Origin: Rhodopseudomonas palustris HaA2
Lineage (GTDB): Bacteria > Pseudomonadota > Alphaproteobacteria > Rhizobiales > Xanthobacteraceae
Length of the DNA: 64,000 bases
NCBI RefSeq assembly: GCF_000013365.1
Contig: NC_007778.1
Location: 2,294,001 to 2,358,000, forward strand
Direction of reading: 5' to 3'
The position numbers and the translations under genes are program-made. A model generated the notes under the pieces. That model was given only the letters and a program-made list of their open reading frames with translations. It did no database searches and was not told the origin of the DNA. Below, piece after piece: positions 1 to 9,501 of this stretch (position 1 is its first letter; every line of letters begins with the position of its first letter).

Positions 1-2
1 AG

Positions 3-1634
3 ATGGACATCAACGCCAGCACCGGCGCGGACGATGCGGGCGCGGTCGCGCCGTCGTGGATGATGCGGGCACGCTGGGTGTTCCTCGCCGCGGTGCCGTC
101 CGGCCTGCTGATCGCCGTGACCGCCCACATCTCGACCGATGTCGCGGCGGCGCCGTTGTTGTGGGTACTGCCGCTGTCGCTGTATCTGCTGACCTGGGTG
201 CTGGTGTTCCAGTCGCGGCCATTGCTGCCGCACAAATGGATGCTGGCGGCGCAACCGCTGGCGATCGCGGTGATCGCGGTGCTGCTCGCCTACACCGGCA
301 CGCCCAATCTCTTGGTCGTGCTCGGCGGCCATCTGCTGTCGTTCTTCATCATCGCAATGGCCTGCCATGGCGAACTGGCGCGGACGCGGCCGGATGCGCG
401 CCATCTCACCGGCTTCTATGTCGCGCTGTCGTTCGGCGGCATGGTCGGCGGCCTGTTCGCGGGGCTGGTGGCGCCCTACAGTTTTTCCTGGATCGCCGAA
501 TATCCGATCCTGCTGGCGCTGGCGGTGCTGTGCCGGCCGCAGGCCTCCGAGCGCGTTCCGGCCTGGACGCGGTGGTACTGGGCGTTTCTCGCCGCGCTCG
601 CGGTGGTGCTGATCGCGCCGGCGTTCAGCTCCGGCCGCGTGTTCGAATGGCTCAGCATCAACCGCGTGCTGCTGGTCGGCGATGTGGCGGCGGTGGCGGT
701 GTTGGCGGCGCTGGCGCTGCGCGCCAACCGCTGGAAGGTGTTCGCCACCGTGGTGCTGGCGTTGACGCTGACGCGGCTGTATCCGGCGGACGACGGCCGG
801 GTCGAGACGGTGCGCAGCTTCTTCGGCGTCCACAAGATCCAGGTGACGCCGAACGGCCAGTATCACGTGCTGCTGCACGGCACGACGATCCACGGCGCCG
901 AGAAGATGCTGAACGACGACGGCACGCCGGTCACTGGCCGGCCCGAGCCGATCACCTATTACGACAAGGACGGCGGTATCGGTCGCGGGATCGCCGCGAT
1001 GCGCGCCCGCAAAGCCGGGCCGCTCCGGGTCGCCGTGATCGGGCTCGGGGCGGGATCGCTCACCTGCGCTGCGCAGCCCGGCGAAAGCTGGCGCTTCTTC
1101 GAGATCGACCAGTCGATGGTCGATACCGCGCGCGACCCGAAATATTTCACCTATGTCAGCAAATGCGCCCCAGACCTCGATCCGGTGATGGGCGATGCAC
1201 GCCTGACCTTCGCCGGCGAGCCCGCCGGCGGCTACGATCTGATCATCGTCGATGCCTATTCATCAGATGCGATCCCGATCCATCTCGCCACCCGGGAGGC
1301 GATGGCGATCTACAAATCGAAGCTGGCGCCGCAGGGCGCGGTCTTGATGCACGTCTCCAACCGGCATCTCGAACTCTCGAGCGTCGTGGTCGGCATCGCC
1401 GCCGCCAACGGCCTGAAGAGCTGGACCTATGGCGACGATCCGGAGCGCGATGCCGAGTACATCTTCGCCACCTCGGTGGTGATCTCGGCGCGCGAACCTG
1501 AAGATGTCGGTGTGATCGCGTCCTCGCCGGACTGGAAACTGACGACGCCGCGCCCGCATCAGCGGGTGTGGACCGACGACTATTCCAACGTCCTCGGCGC
1601 CGTGTGGCGCCGGCTGCGGGAAGGCGACGAGTAG
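3..1634 (+). CDS. Membrane-anchored spermidine-synthase-like protein (probably 5'-truncated)
   Basis: The first ~230 residues form a run of hydrophobic membrane segments. The C-terminal ~200 residues are a Rossmann methyltransferase-like fold of the spermidine synthase superfamily, with the nucleotide loop VIGLGAGSL near residue 345 and the VDAYSSDAIPIHL stretch near residue 418. This architecture (membrane domain plus aminopropyltransferase-like domain) is widespread in alphaproteobacteria. Its substrate is not known, so I do not call it a true spermidine synthase. The ATG at base 3 lies almost at the window edge, and homologues usually have more membrane segments ahead of it, so the real start is probably outside the window. 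It converges on the L,D-transpeptidase gene. Confidence 0.75.
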   Translation: MDINASTGADDAGAVAPSWMMRARWVFLAAVPSGLLIAVTAHISTDVAAAPLLWVLPLSLYLLTWVLVFQSRPLLPHKWMLAAQPLAIAVIAVLLAYTGTPNLLVVLGGHLLSFFIIAMACHGELARTRPDARHLTGFYVALSFGGMVGGLFAGLVAPYSFSWIAEYPILLALAVLCRPQASERVPAWTRWYWAFLAALAVVLIAPAFSSGRVFEWLSINRVLLVGDVAAVAVLAALALRANRWKVFATVVLALTLTRLYPADDGRVETVRSFFGVHKIQVTPNGQYHVLLHGTTIHGAEKMLNDDGTPVTGRPEPITYYDKDGGIGRGIAAMRARKAGPLRVAVIGLGAGSLTCAAQPGESWRFFEIDQSMVDTARDPKYFTYVSKCAPDLDPVMGDARLTFAGEPAGGYDLIIVDAYSSDAIPIHLATREAMAIYKSKLAPQGAVLMHVSNRHLELSSVVVGIAAANGLKSWTYGDDPERDAEYIFATSVVISAREPEDVGVIASSPDWKLTTPRPHQRVWTDDYSNVLGAVWRRLREGDE

Positions 1635-1671
1635 ACGAGGAGCTGACCGACACAGCGCGCGTCACATCGGC

Positions 1672-2433
1672 TCAATACGCCGAGTAGCCGCCGTAATAGC
1701 CGCGCGGCTGGTAGTAGCGCTGCGGTTGATAGACCTGGGCCGCGTAGGCGTCTTCATCCGAGTGCTGATACTGCGGCTGGGCGTAGCCGCGGCGATAGCC
1801 GGGAGGAGCCGGGTAGCGGCGGCTGTCGCTGCCGTCGGCCGGATAGATGTAGCCGTCGTCCACGACCTGCGGCGCGACCACACGTGGCTGCGCGCGCGGC
1901 GCCAGTTCGACCGGCTCGCCGGCGCTGTCATAGACCGGCGCCGGAGCGCGGCGCGCCGCCGCGGTGGCCGTCCGGTTGGCCGGCTGCCGCGCCAGCGCCA
2001 CGCGCGACGATCCGGTGAGGGTGACGGTGGTGTTGAGCACGCCGTCCTTCTCGACCAGCGCATAGAGCTTCGACGCGTTCTCGCGCGACAGTCGCACGCA
2101 GCCGTGCGACACCGGCACGCCGAGCTTGCCGGCGGCGTCGGTGCCGTGGATGGCGTGGCCGCGCTTGGTGAAGAAGATCGCGTGCGGCATCGGCGCATCG
2201 TCGAACTCCTTCGAATAATGATCGGGCTCCATCCGGAAGGTTTGGAACGATCCGTTCGGCGTTTCGTGCGACGGGTTTCCGGTCGAGACCGGCCAGCGAT
2301 AGCGCTCGACGCCATCGACCGCGACGGTCATTTGCTGATTGTCCTTGTCGACGGTGATCGCGACTTTCGCCTGCGCGGTGCCGGCGGTCGCCAGCAGGAT
2401 CAGGCCGGCGAGGGAAACGAGATACGAACGCAT
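1672..2433 (-). CDS. L,D-transpeptidase (YkuD/ErfK family), exported
   Basis: This is a periplasmic peptidoglycan-remodelling enzyme that makes 3-3 cross-links or attaches proteins to the wall. Residues 1-22 are a signal peptide ending in TAQA. The YkuD catalytic block SHGCVRLS lies at residues 109-116, with the nucleophile Cys112, His110 next to it and the upstream GHAIHG histidines at 102-107. The last ~55 residues are rich in Tyr, Pro, Arg and Gln, a low-complexity tail often seen in Bradyrhizobiaceae members. The 253-residue length suits a single-domain enzyme. It stands alone between two genes on the other strand. Confidence 0.9.
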   Translation of the reverse strand: MRSYLVSLAGLILLATAGTAQAKVAITVDKDNQQMTVAVDGVERYRWPVSTGNPSHETPNGSFQTFRMEPDHYSKEFDDAPMPHAIFFTKRGHAIHGTDAAGKLGVPVSHGCVRLSRENASKLYALVEKDGVLNTTVTLTGSSRVALARQPANRTATAAARRAPAPVYDSAGEPVELAPRAQPRVVAPQVVDDGYIYPADGSDSRRYPAPPGYRRGYAQPQYQHSDEDAYAAQVYQPQRYYQPRGYYGGYSAY

Positions 2434-2699
2434 GCTTGACGGCCTCCTCGGCCCGATCCTTCGACTTCACGCCCCGTCCCCGACGGTAATATGCATAGTG
2501 GCCCGCGCAGTTTCCAGTGCCGGCCGCGCCGCAGGTCGAAAACCGTGGGCATCGTTAATTCGCCGCTGCGCCGGGCGGGGCCAAGACCGAGCTGCGGCAA
2601 AATCGGGGCTGGATGGAACCGAACCGGTCGCTGCGAGTTGATGTGCGGCAAGTCTGCTCCGACGATCGATCGGGGGACAATCCCGAAGGATTCACATCA

Positions 2700-3041
2700 A
2701 TGAGAACGAAAACCAAGACGCTCGCCATTCGCGCCGACCAGTCGTCGCTGAAGGCGATGCTGGCCGCAGCCGCGCTGGCGCTGGCGCTGCTGGCGATCCC
2801 GACGATCGGCCATGCCCAGGGCATCGTCCGCGGCGCGCAGGAAGGCTCGCGCGAAGGCAATCGCGCGGCTGGGCCGGTGGGCGGTGTGGTCGGCGGCGCG
2901 ATCGGCGCCGGCGTCGGCGGCGCGGTGGGTGCGGTCAACGGCGTGCTCGGTCTTCCGAACCGCGGCGTGCGCTATCATCGCGGCCATCGCTGCAAGGGCT
3001 ACTACACCCGCAGCGGCAATTTCCGCTGCTATCGCCGCTGA
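2700..3041 (+). CDS. Small exported Gly/Ala-rich protein, function unknown
   Basis: The 113-residue product has a signal peptide (hydrophobic core AAALALALLAIP, cleavage expected after GHAQ). A glycine-rich stretch with GGVVGGAIGAGVGGAVGAVNG follows, resembling a glycine-zipper membrane helix. The C-terminus is basic with two cysteines (HRCKGYY...FRCYRR). Similar short envelope proteins are common in Rhodopseudomonas and Bradyrhizobium and have no assigned role. I chose the ATG at 2700 because the signal peptide begins there. An in-frame ATG at 2613 would add an unconvincing 29-residue extension. A clear terminator follows. Confidence 0.7.
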   Translation: MRTKTKTLAIRADQSSLKAMLAAAALALALLAIPTIGHAQGIVRGAQEGSREGNRAAGPVGGVVGGAIGAGVGGAVGAVNGVLGLPNRGVRYHRGHRCKGYYTRSGNFRCYRR

Positions 3042-3061
3042 TCCGGCGAAGGTTTCCAAAG

Positions 3062-3093
3062 AAGGCGCGGCCGTTCGGGTCGCGCCTTTTTCT
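3062..3093 (+). terminator. Rho-independent terminator
   Basis: AAGGCGCG (3062-3069) pairs perfectly with CGCGCCTT (3081-3088), with an 11-base loop, and a T-rich run follows to about 3095. It sits 20 bases after the stop of the small exported protein. The A-rich left flank (3057-3063) could let it also serve the converging ABC transporter operon. Confidence 0.8.
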
Positions 3094-3120
3094 TTGTCCG
3101 ATCGCTCGGCATCCGGACCA

Positions 3121-3882
3121 TCAGGCCTTCAGCCGGTAGCCGGTCTTGAAGATCCACCACACCACGGCCATTCCGGCGAGTAGAAAGCCGCAGGTCGCGG
3201 CGACGCTGATGCCGATATCGACGTCGGAGATCTCGTAGAAGCTCCAGCGGAAGCCGGAGACGAGATAGACCACCGGGTTGAACAGCGCGATGGTCTGCCA
3301 GATCGGCGGCAGCATCGAGATCGAATAGAAGCTGCCGCCGAGAAACGTCAGCGGCGTGATGATCAACAGCGGCACGATCTGCAGTTTCTCGAAGCCGTCG
3401 GCCCAGATCCCGATGATGAAGCCGAGCAGGCTGAACGCCACCGAGGTCAGCACCAGAAAACTCAGCATCCACAGCGGATGCGCGATCTTCAGCGGCACGA
3501 ACAGCCAGGCGGTGGCGAGGATGATCAGGCCGAGGATGATCGACTTGGTCGCCGCCGCGCCGACATAGCCGAGCGCGATTTCCAGGAACGACACCGGCGC
3601 CGACAGGATCTCGTAGATCGTGCCGGTGAATTTCGGGAAGTAGATGCCGAACGACGCGTTCGCCACGCTCTGCGTCAGCACGCTCAGCATGATCAGCCCG
3701 GGCACGATGAAGCTGCCATAGCTGACGCCCTCGATCTGATCGATCCGCGAGCCGATCGCCGCGCCGAACACGATGAAATACAGCGAGGTCGACAGCACCG
3801 GCGAGACGATGCTCTGCATCAGCGTCCGCCAGGTCCGCGCCATCTCGAACAGATAGATCGCCTTGATGGCCCGATGGTTCAT
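3121..3882 (-). CDS. ABC-2 type transporter permease
   Basis: This 253-residue membrane protein has six hydrophobic segments and the ABC-2 permease signature region [36 protein letters not shown] at about residues 175-210. It forms the channel of an exporter with the ATPase encoded directly upstream; the two genes are separated by 2 bases. The family includes DrrB and NodJ, exporters of drugs, polysaccharide or lipo-oligosaccharide. The substrate here cannot be read from sequence. Confidence 0.9.
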   Translation of the reverse strand: MNHRAIKAIYLFEMARTWRTLMQSIVSPVLSTSLYFIVFGAAIGSRIDQIEGVSYGSFIVPGLIMLSVLTQSVANASFGIYFPKFTGTIYEILSAPVSFLEIALGYVGAAATKSIILGLIILATAWLFVPLKIAHPLWMLSFLVLTSVAFSLLGFIIGIWADGFEKLQIVPLLIITPLTFLGGSFYSISMLPPIWQTIALFNPVVYLVSGFRWSFYEISDVDIGISVAATCGFLLAGMAVVWWIFKTGYRLKA

Positions 3883-3884
3883 GC

Positions 3885-4805
<921 letters not shown>

Positions 4806-4945
4806 GGGGCTCGCAGGCTGGGACGCTGAACAAGAGGCTGCGGGCACAGCCTGTCACGCGGGTCGGTTACATAAGGACGCAGGCGGGCGGGCGCAACCGA
4901 CAGGTGGCGCCAAATGCGCCAGCAATCCCTGCGCCGCGGCGGCTC

Positions 4946-4993
4946 CTATTCGGCCGCGTGGGCGCGGGCGGGGTATTCGATCAGGGCGACGAT
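4946..4993. repeat. 48-bp direct repeat shared by the two hicB 3' ends (other copy 5575-5622)
   Basis: The 48 bases ending each hicB gene match at 46 positions between 4946-4993 and 5575-5622, whereas the rest of the two genes is strongly diverged. The identity stops abruptly at the base after CGACGAT. This suggests recent recombination or gene conversion confined to the 3' end. Confidence 0.85.
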
Positions 4994-5236
4994 GTAATTC
5001 CGGATGTCCTCGGCCGCTTCGGGATCGGCCTTCAACTCGGTCAGCGTGCGCGGCTTCGGCAGCGGTTTGCCCTCTTGCTCGACCTCTTCGAGATATAGCG
5101 CCAGCGCCTCGGGCGCATTGCGCAACGCCTCGTCGACATCATCGCCCGCCGAGACGCAGCCCGGCAGATCGGGAAACCAGACACCGACCGCGAATTCCGG
5201 TCCGGCTTCTTCGATGATGGCGATGTAGTGGGTCAT
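4946..5236 (-). CDS. hicB: HicB-family antitoxin
   Basis: The N-terminal ~60 residues are a HicB fold: HYIAIIEEAGPEFAVGVWFPDLPGCVSAGDDVDEAL, the partially degraded RNase-H-like domain that binds HicA. A helical C-terminus ends in ALIEYPARAHAAE. It lies just after hicA, 8 bases past its stop from this start (a longer ATG at 5248 would overlap hicA by 4 bases). In known systems HicB blocks the HicA mRNA interferase and represses the operon. The last 48 bases are almost identical to those of the second hicB copy at 5575. Confidence 0.85.
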   Translation of the reverse strand: MTHYIAIIEEAGPEFAVGVWFPDLPGCVSAGDDVDEALRNAPEALALYLEEVEQEGKPLPKPRTLTELKADPEAAEDIRNYIVALIEYPARAHAAE

Positions 5237-5244
5237 GGCGAACC

Positions 5245-5439
5245 TCAATCGGGCTTCCAGCCTGCGCCCTTATAAATGGCACGAACAAGCCCCTTTCCCA
5301 AGTCCTTCTTGGGATGCGGCACAGTTACGATATCCTTGCGATCCGGATGCTTGAAAACGTGATGCGATCCGGTGATGCGGACGCAGGTCCAGCCTTCACG
5401 TTCAAGACGGCGGACAATGTCGCGGCTCGTTGCAAGCAC
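5245..5439 (-). CDS. hicA: HicA-family mRNA interferase toxin
   Basis: The 64-residue protein has the dsRNA-binding-like HicA fold: RDIVRRLEREGWTCVRITGSHHVFKHPD, with the conserved catalytic histidine of the GSHHVFKHP motif at residues 24-32. HicA proteins cleave mRNA and arrest translation until neutralised by HicB. The order toxin then antitoxin is the usual one for this family. The active-site region is intact, so it is probably functional. Confidence 0.88.
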   Translation of the reverse strand: MLATSRDIVRRLEREGWTCVRITGSHHVFKHPDRKDIVTVPHPKKDLGKGLVRAIYKGAGWKPD

Positions 5440-5574
5440 GGGTCATCTCCTGTGATTCGATGACCTCCGAAGCTAAAGCCATGCAGAGCACGTCAACCGA
5501 CGAATCCCCAAGAAAATTTTTGGCATCGCGCAAACCAAGCGGCTTTGTCGAAAGTGATATCCTCTCCGAAGCAT

Positions 5575-5868
5575 CTATTCCGCCGCGTGGGCACGGGCGG
5601 GGTATTCGATCAGGGCGACGATTGCGTCCTTGCTGTCTTCGACGAAGGCGGGGTCTTTGCGCAACTCGTCGATCGTGCGTGGCGGATTGAACACGGTCGA
5701 GCCATCCGGGTTGGTCCAATCCTCGGCCGCGAAGACGAGCACCTCGGCGGCTTCTTCCTTCGCCTCTTCCAGCGTCTCGCCGGCGGTGACGACCCCGGGG
5801 ATATCGGGAAACGACACGCTGTAGCTGCCGTCAGCGTCCTGGTGGATCAAGGCGACGTAGTGAACCAT
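5575..5868 (-). CDS. Second HicB-family antitoxin, without its own HicA
   Basis: The 97-residue HicB-like protein reads VHYVALIHQDADGSYSVSFPDIPGVVTAGETLEEAKEEA, the same fold as the hicB at 4946 but clearly diverged except for an identical C-terminal VALIEYPARAHAAE. No hicA lies between it and the hicA-hicB pair 135 bases downstream. The 5440-5574 gap contains no recognisable HicA remnant. It may be an orphan antitoxin, a regulator of the pair, or a duplicate that lost its toxin. Confidence 0.8.
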   Translation of the reverse strand: MVHYVALIHQDADGSYSVSFPDIPGVVTAGETLEEAKEEAAEVLVFAAEDWTNPDGSTVFNPPRTIDELRKDPAFVEDSKDAIVALIEYPARAHAAE

Positions 5869-5876
5869 CGTGGCCT

Positions 5877-8414
5877 CTACACCCGCTGCACGAAACTATC
5901 GACCACCTTCTTTTCGCCGGCCTTGTCGAAGGCGATGGTGAGCTTGTTGCCGTCGATTTTCGTCACTTGGCCGTAGCCGAACTTTTGATGAAACACCCGG
6001 TCGCTGACGGTGAAGTCGGAGTCGGTGCCGGTGGATTTGGCGACCAGTTCGCCTTCGATGGTGAACGGGGCGCGGCGGGGGCTGGATGAGTAGGACGCGC
6101 CGCTTTCGCTGAAACCGCCGCCGCCGCTGCGGCCGCCGCCGTTTTTACGTTGCGCCTGGGCGCGCTGCCAGCCCGGCGTCGAGTAGCTGGAGCCGAACGA
6201 TTCGACATTGTCGAAGCGCGACGGGCCGTAGCCGCTCATGCCGCCCCAGCCGGAGCCGCCTTTCGACTCGGTGATCTCGACATTGGCCTGCGGCAGTTCG
6301 TCGAGAAAGCGCGACGGGATCGTGGTGTTCCAGGTGCCGTGGATGCGGCGGTTGGTGGCGAAGTACAACTTCGCCCGGCGCCTCGCCCGCGTAATGCCGA
6401 CATGGGCGAGGCGGCGTTCTTCTTCCAGCCCGGCGCGGCCCTGATCGTCGAGCGCGCGCTGATGTGGAAACAGGCCTTCCTCCCAGCCGGGCAGGAACAC
6501 CGTCTCGAATTCCAGGCCCTTGGCGGAATGCAGCGTCATCACGCTGACGGCGTCCTCGTCGGCGGCGCCGTCGCGGTCCATCACCAGCGAGATGTGTTCG
6601 AGAAATCCTTGCAGGTTCTCGAACTCCTCCATCGAGCGGACGAGTTCCTTCAGGTTCTCCAGCCGGCCGGCGGCGTCGGCGGAGCGGTCCTTCTGCCACA
6701 TCTCGGTGTAGCCGCTCTCGTCGAGCACGATCTCGGCGAGTTCGGTATGCGACAGCGCGTTGCGCTGCACCTGCCAGCGCTCGAAATTCTCGATCAGCCC
6801 GCGCAGCGAACTGCGCGCCTTCGGCTTCAGCTCGTCGGTCTCGACCACCAGCCGCGACGCTTCGAACAGCGGAATGCGGCGCTTGCGGGCGTGGTCGTGC
6901 AAGAGCTGCACGGTGGCGTCGCCGAGGCCGCGCTTCGGCACGTTGACGATGCGCTCGAAGGCGAGATCGTCGGCCGGCGAATTGATCACGCGCAGATACG
7001 CCAGCGCGTCGCGGATTTCGGCGCGCTCGTAGAACCGCGGACCGCCGATGACGCGATAGGGCAGGCCGAGGGTGACGAAGCGGTCTTCGAATTCGCGCAT
7101 CTGGAACGAGGCGCGCACCAGGATGGCGATCTCGTTGAGCTTGTGGCCCTGGCGCTGCAGCTGCTCGATCTCCTCGCCGATGCCTCGGGCTTCTTCCTCG
7201 GAGTCCCACGCGCCGGTGACGGTGACCATCTCGCCGTCGACGTCCTCGGTGCGCAGCGTCTTGCCGAGCCGGCCTTCGTTATGGGCGATCAGATGCGAGG
7301 CGGCGGCGAGGATGTGGCCGGTCGAGCGATAATTGCGTTCGAGGCGAATGACCTTGGCGCCGGGGAAATCGTGGTCGAAGCGCAGGATGTTGTCGACCTC
7401 GGCACCGCGCCAGCCATAGATCGACTGATCGTCGTCGCCGACGCAGCAGATGTTTTTGGGGGGCGAGGAAGGCGCAGCGACATCGCCGCTTGTTCTGTCG
7501 TCATCACCGGGCCGACGCGAAGCGTCGCGACCCGGTGATCCATCTTCTTGAGAAATGATGGATTGCCGGGTCAAGCCCGGCAATGACGACGAGGAGGACG
7601 ACGGCGCCTGCGACAGCAGCCGCAGCCAGAGATACTGCGCGACGTTCGTGTCCTGATACTCGTCGACCAGGATGAACTTGAAGCGGCTTTGATATTGCCG
7701 CAGCACGTCGGGGTGCTCGCGGAACAGCCTTATGTTCTCCAGCAGCAGATCGCCGAAATCGGCGGCGTTCAGCACTTTCAGCCGCTCCTGATAGGCGGCG
7801 TAGAGCTTGCCGCCGCGGCCGTTGCCGAAGCTCGCGGCTTCGCCGGCGGGCACCTGCGACGGCGTCAGGCCGCGGTTCTTCCAGCCGTCGATCAGCCCGG
7901 CCAGCATCCGCGCCGGCCAGCGCTTGTCGTCGATATTGTCGGCGGCGAGGAGCTGCTTCAGCAGCCTTATCTGGTCGTCGGTGTCGAGCACGGTGAAGTT
8001 CGAGGTGAGCTGCACCAGTTCGGCGTGATAGCGCAGGATGCGGCCGCCGATGGAATGGAAGGTGCCGAGCCACGGCATGCCCTCGACCGCCTGGCCGAGC
8101 ATCTGCCCCAGCCGCAGCTTCATCTCGCGCGCGGCCTTGTTGGTGAAGGTCACCGACAGGATCTCGGCGGGGCGGGCGCGGCCGGTGGAGAGGATGTGGG
8201 CGATCCGCGTCGTCAGCACCCGGGTCTTGCCGGTGCCCGCGCCGGCCAGCACCAGCACCGGGCCGTCCAGCGTCTCGACCGCCTCGCGCTGCTCCGGATT
8301 GAGCCCCGACAGATAGGCCGGCGCCGCGGAGGCGCGCGCCCGCGCGGCGATGCCGCCGGCGGCGGGCTGATAGCCGGAGAGGTCGGGATTGGCGCGCTTG
8401 TTCGGTTCAGTCAT
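5877..8414 (-). CDS. uvrD: UvrD/PcrA-type ATP-dependent DNA helicase with an internal repeat insertion
   Basis: This is a superfamily 1 3'-5' helicase for nucleotide-excision and mismatch repair. Motif I is GAGTGKTRVL (~59-68), Ia is TFTNKAAREMKLR, II is LVDEYQDTN (~248-256), III is VGDDDQSIYGWRGA (~323-336), IV is LERNYRS and VI is VGITRARRR. The C-terminal region is a Gly/Ser-rich linker plus a Tudor-like end (DRVFHQKFGYGQVTKIDGNKLTIAFD), as in PcrA. Between motifs II and III, where homologues pass directly from the LLSQ helix to NICCVGDDDQ, there are ~45 extra residues rich in Ser, Pro, Asp and Arg. They are encoded by a palindromic element (7498-7589). All catalytic motifs are intact and the frame is open throughout. 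Confidence 0.92.
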   Translation of the reverse strand: MTEPNKRANPDLSGYQPAAGGIAARARASAAPAYLSGLNPEQREAVETLDGPVLVLAGAGTGKTRVLTTRIAHILSTGRARPAEILSVTFTNKAAREMKLRLGQMLGQAVEGMPWLGTFHSIGGRILRYHAELVQLTSNFTVLDTDDQIRLLKQLLAADNIDDKRWPARMLAGLIDGWKNRGLTPSQVPAGEAASFGNGRGGKLYAAYQERLKVLNAADFGDLLLENIRLFREHPDVLRQYQSRFKFILVDEYQDTNVAQYLWLRLLSQAPSSSSSSLPGLTRQSIISQEDGSPGRDASRRPGDDDRTSGDVAAPSSPPKNICCVGDDDQSIYGWRGAEVDNILRFDHDFPGAKVIRLERNYRSTGHILAAASHLIAHNEGRLGKTLRTEDVDGEMVTVTGAWDSEEEARGIGEEIEQLQRQGHKLNEIAILVRASFQMREFEDRFVTLGLPYRVIGGPRFYERAEIRDALAYLRVINSPADDLAFERIVNVPKRGLGDATVQLLHDHARKRRIPLFEASRLVVETDELKPKARSSLRGLIENFERWQVQRNALSHTELAEIVLDESGYTEMWQKDRSADAAGRLENLKELVRSMEEFENLQGFLEHISLVMDRDGAADEDAVSVMTLHSAKGLEFETVFLPGWEEGLFPHQRALDDQGRAGLEEERRLAHVGITRARRRAKLYFATNRRIHGTWNTTIPSRFLDELPQANVEITESKGGSGWGGMSGYGPSRFDNVESFGSSYSTPGWQRAQAQRKNGGGRSGGGGFSESGASYSSSPRRAPFTIEGELVAKSTGTDSDFTVSDRVFHQKFGYGQVTKIDGNKLTIAFDKAGEKKVVDSFVQRV
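7498..7589. repeat. Palindromic repeat element inserted in frame within uvrD
   Basis: The element is bounded by the inverted ends TCGTCAT (7498-7504) and ATGACGA (7583-7589). It holds two perfect hairpins: ATCACCGGG (7503-7511) with CCCGGTGAT (7531-7539), enclosing CGACGC/GCGTCG, and ATTGCCGGG (7562-7570) with CCCGGCAAT (7576-7584). A related hairpin (TGCCCGGC...GCCGGGCA followed by TTGACG) recurs at 45721. Read in the uvrD frame it adds SSLPGLTRQSI and following residues. It resembles the mobile palindromes (REP/BIME or RPE type) of the family. Confidence 0.85.
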
Positions 8415-8732
8415 GCGAATCGTCTTTGACCCACGTTGGCACCGCGGGCTTGCGATGGGGAGCCTTCATAGCAGGATTATCCGGCGATATGGGGTCTGCG
8501 AGCCCGAAACGACAGGTTGTCCCGCGCAAGGCGGCCCCGCAAACACAGGCGTCCACGAATTTTCGTTCCGCAAACACGCTGCAAATTATGGCCCTGCGCG
8601 CACGGAAACGCGCCGGAACTTTCGTTCCGGCGACGGATTGGTTCGCCAGACGGCGCGGCTGTTCGCTCGCCGAGCCAAGGTCCTCAGGGACGTCCCGCGC
8701 GGACAAGTCCCAAGCGAAACGGAGATGGTCTC
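8415..8732. other. Gene-free stretch between uvrD and the DUF1328 gene, with a perfect hairpin
   Basis: No credible gene is present. The stretch should hold the divergent promoters of uvrD and the DUF1328 gene. CGCCGGAAC (8610-8618) and GTTCCGGCG (8623-8631) form a perfect 9-bp hairpin with a TTTC loop, possibly an operator. I could not fit a convincing -35/-10 pair or an EcfG-type GGAAC/CGTT pair with correct spacing. Confidence 0.5.
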
Positions 8733-8906
8733 ATGCTGGGTTGGGTTGTCACTTTTCTGGTCGTCGCGTTGATCGCGGGTCTGCTCGGCTTCGGCGGCAT
8801 CGCCGGCGCCTCGATCGAAATCGCCAAGGTGATCTTCTTCATCGCGATCGTGCTTTTCCTAGTCTCCGCGGTGGTCGGCCTGGTTCGCGGCCGCACGCGA
8901 GTCTAG
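8733..8906 (+). CDS. DUF1328 small inner-membrane protein
   Basis: The 57-residue protein consists of two membrane helices ([22 protein letters not shown] and [22 protein letters not shown]) and a basic tail RGRTRV. This matches the DUF1328/UPF0391 (YtjA) family in length and motif. The function is unknown; members are often stress-induced. The ATG at 8733 follows the weak ribosome-binding site GGAG at 8721-8724. The stop codon overlaps the convergent thioesterase stop within a shared CTAG. Confidence 0.88.
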   Translation: MLGWVVTFLVVALIAGLLGFGGIAGASIEIAKVIFFIAIVLFLVSAVVGLVRGRTRV

Positions 8907-9436
8907 CGCACCGGCTCCGCGCGCTTCGAGGGCATTGCGATGCTTCGTCCGATGCCCTCGGGCCGCGGCGCCGCGCGATGCGCCTCGGCGACGCGCTCGA
9001 TCCGGGCGCGGATGTCGGGCGGAAACGGCGCGACTTTGCGGACGCCCATGTCGACATGCATCGTCATGTTCTCGGACGTCGCCGACAGCCAGCCTTCCTC
9101 GGCGTGGCGCAGTTCCTCGAAGGTGTGAATGCGTTTTTCGTCCGCTGCGATCAGGTAGACGTGCACCCGCACCGGGTCGCCGAGATGCACCTCGCGCAGA
9201 TAGCGCACGTGGCACTCCGCCGTGAAGGTCGAGCCGCCGCGGGTTTTCAGATAGTCCGGACCAATCCCCAGTTCGAGCCACATCTGATCGATCGAGCGAT
9301 CGAACAGCACATTGTAGTAGGCCATGTTGAGGTGGCCGTTGTAGTCGATCCAGGCCGGTTCGATCTGCATCACGGTGGTGACGAACGGCGCGGCGATGCT
9401 GCCGGCGTCGACGTTGCGATCTGCTTCCAAAGTCAA
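8903..9436 (-). CDS. Hotdog-fold acyl-CoA thioesterase
   Basis: This 177-residue protein of the 4-hydroxybenzoyl-CoA thioesterase-like hotdog family carries the hallmark [23 protein letters not shown] near residues 31-53, where the aspartate is the expected catalytic residue. It probably hydrolyses an acyl- or aryl-CoA ester in the cytoplasm; some homologues act as betainyl-CoA or carnitine-related thioesterases. It is divergent from the flavoprotein gene and converges on the DUF1328 gene with a 4-base overlap. Substrate is not assignable. Confidence 0.8.
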   Translation of the reverse strand: MTLEADRNVDAGSIAAPFVTTVMQIEPAWIDYNGHLNMAYYNVLFDRSIDQMWLELGIGPDYLKTRGGSTFTAECHVRYLREVHLGDPVRVHVYLIAADEKRIHTFEELRHAEEGWLSATSENMTMHVDMGVRKVAPFPPDIRARIERVAEAHRAAPRPEGIGRSIAMPSKRAEPVR

Positions 9437-9501
9437 ATGCTCCTCCCTTGACCCCTCCGGTATCCTTTGCCACGGTCGATCCGATCCGGAGGATTTTTAT
9501 C

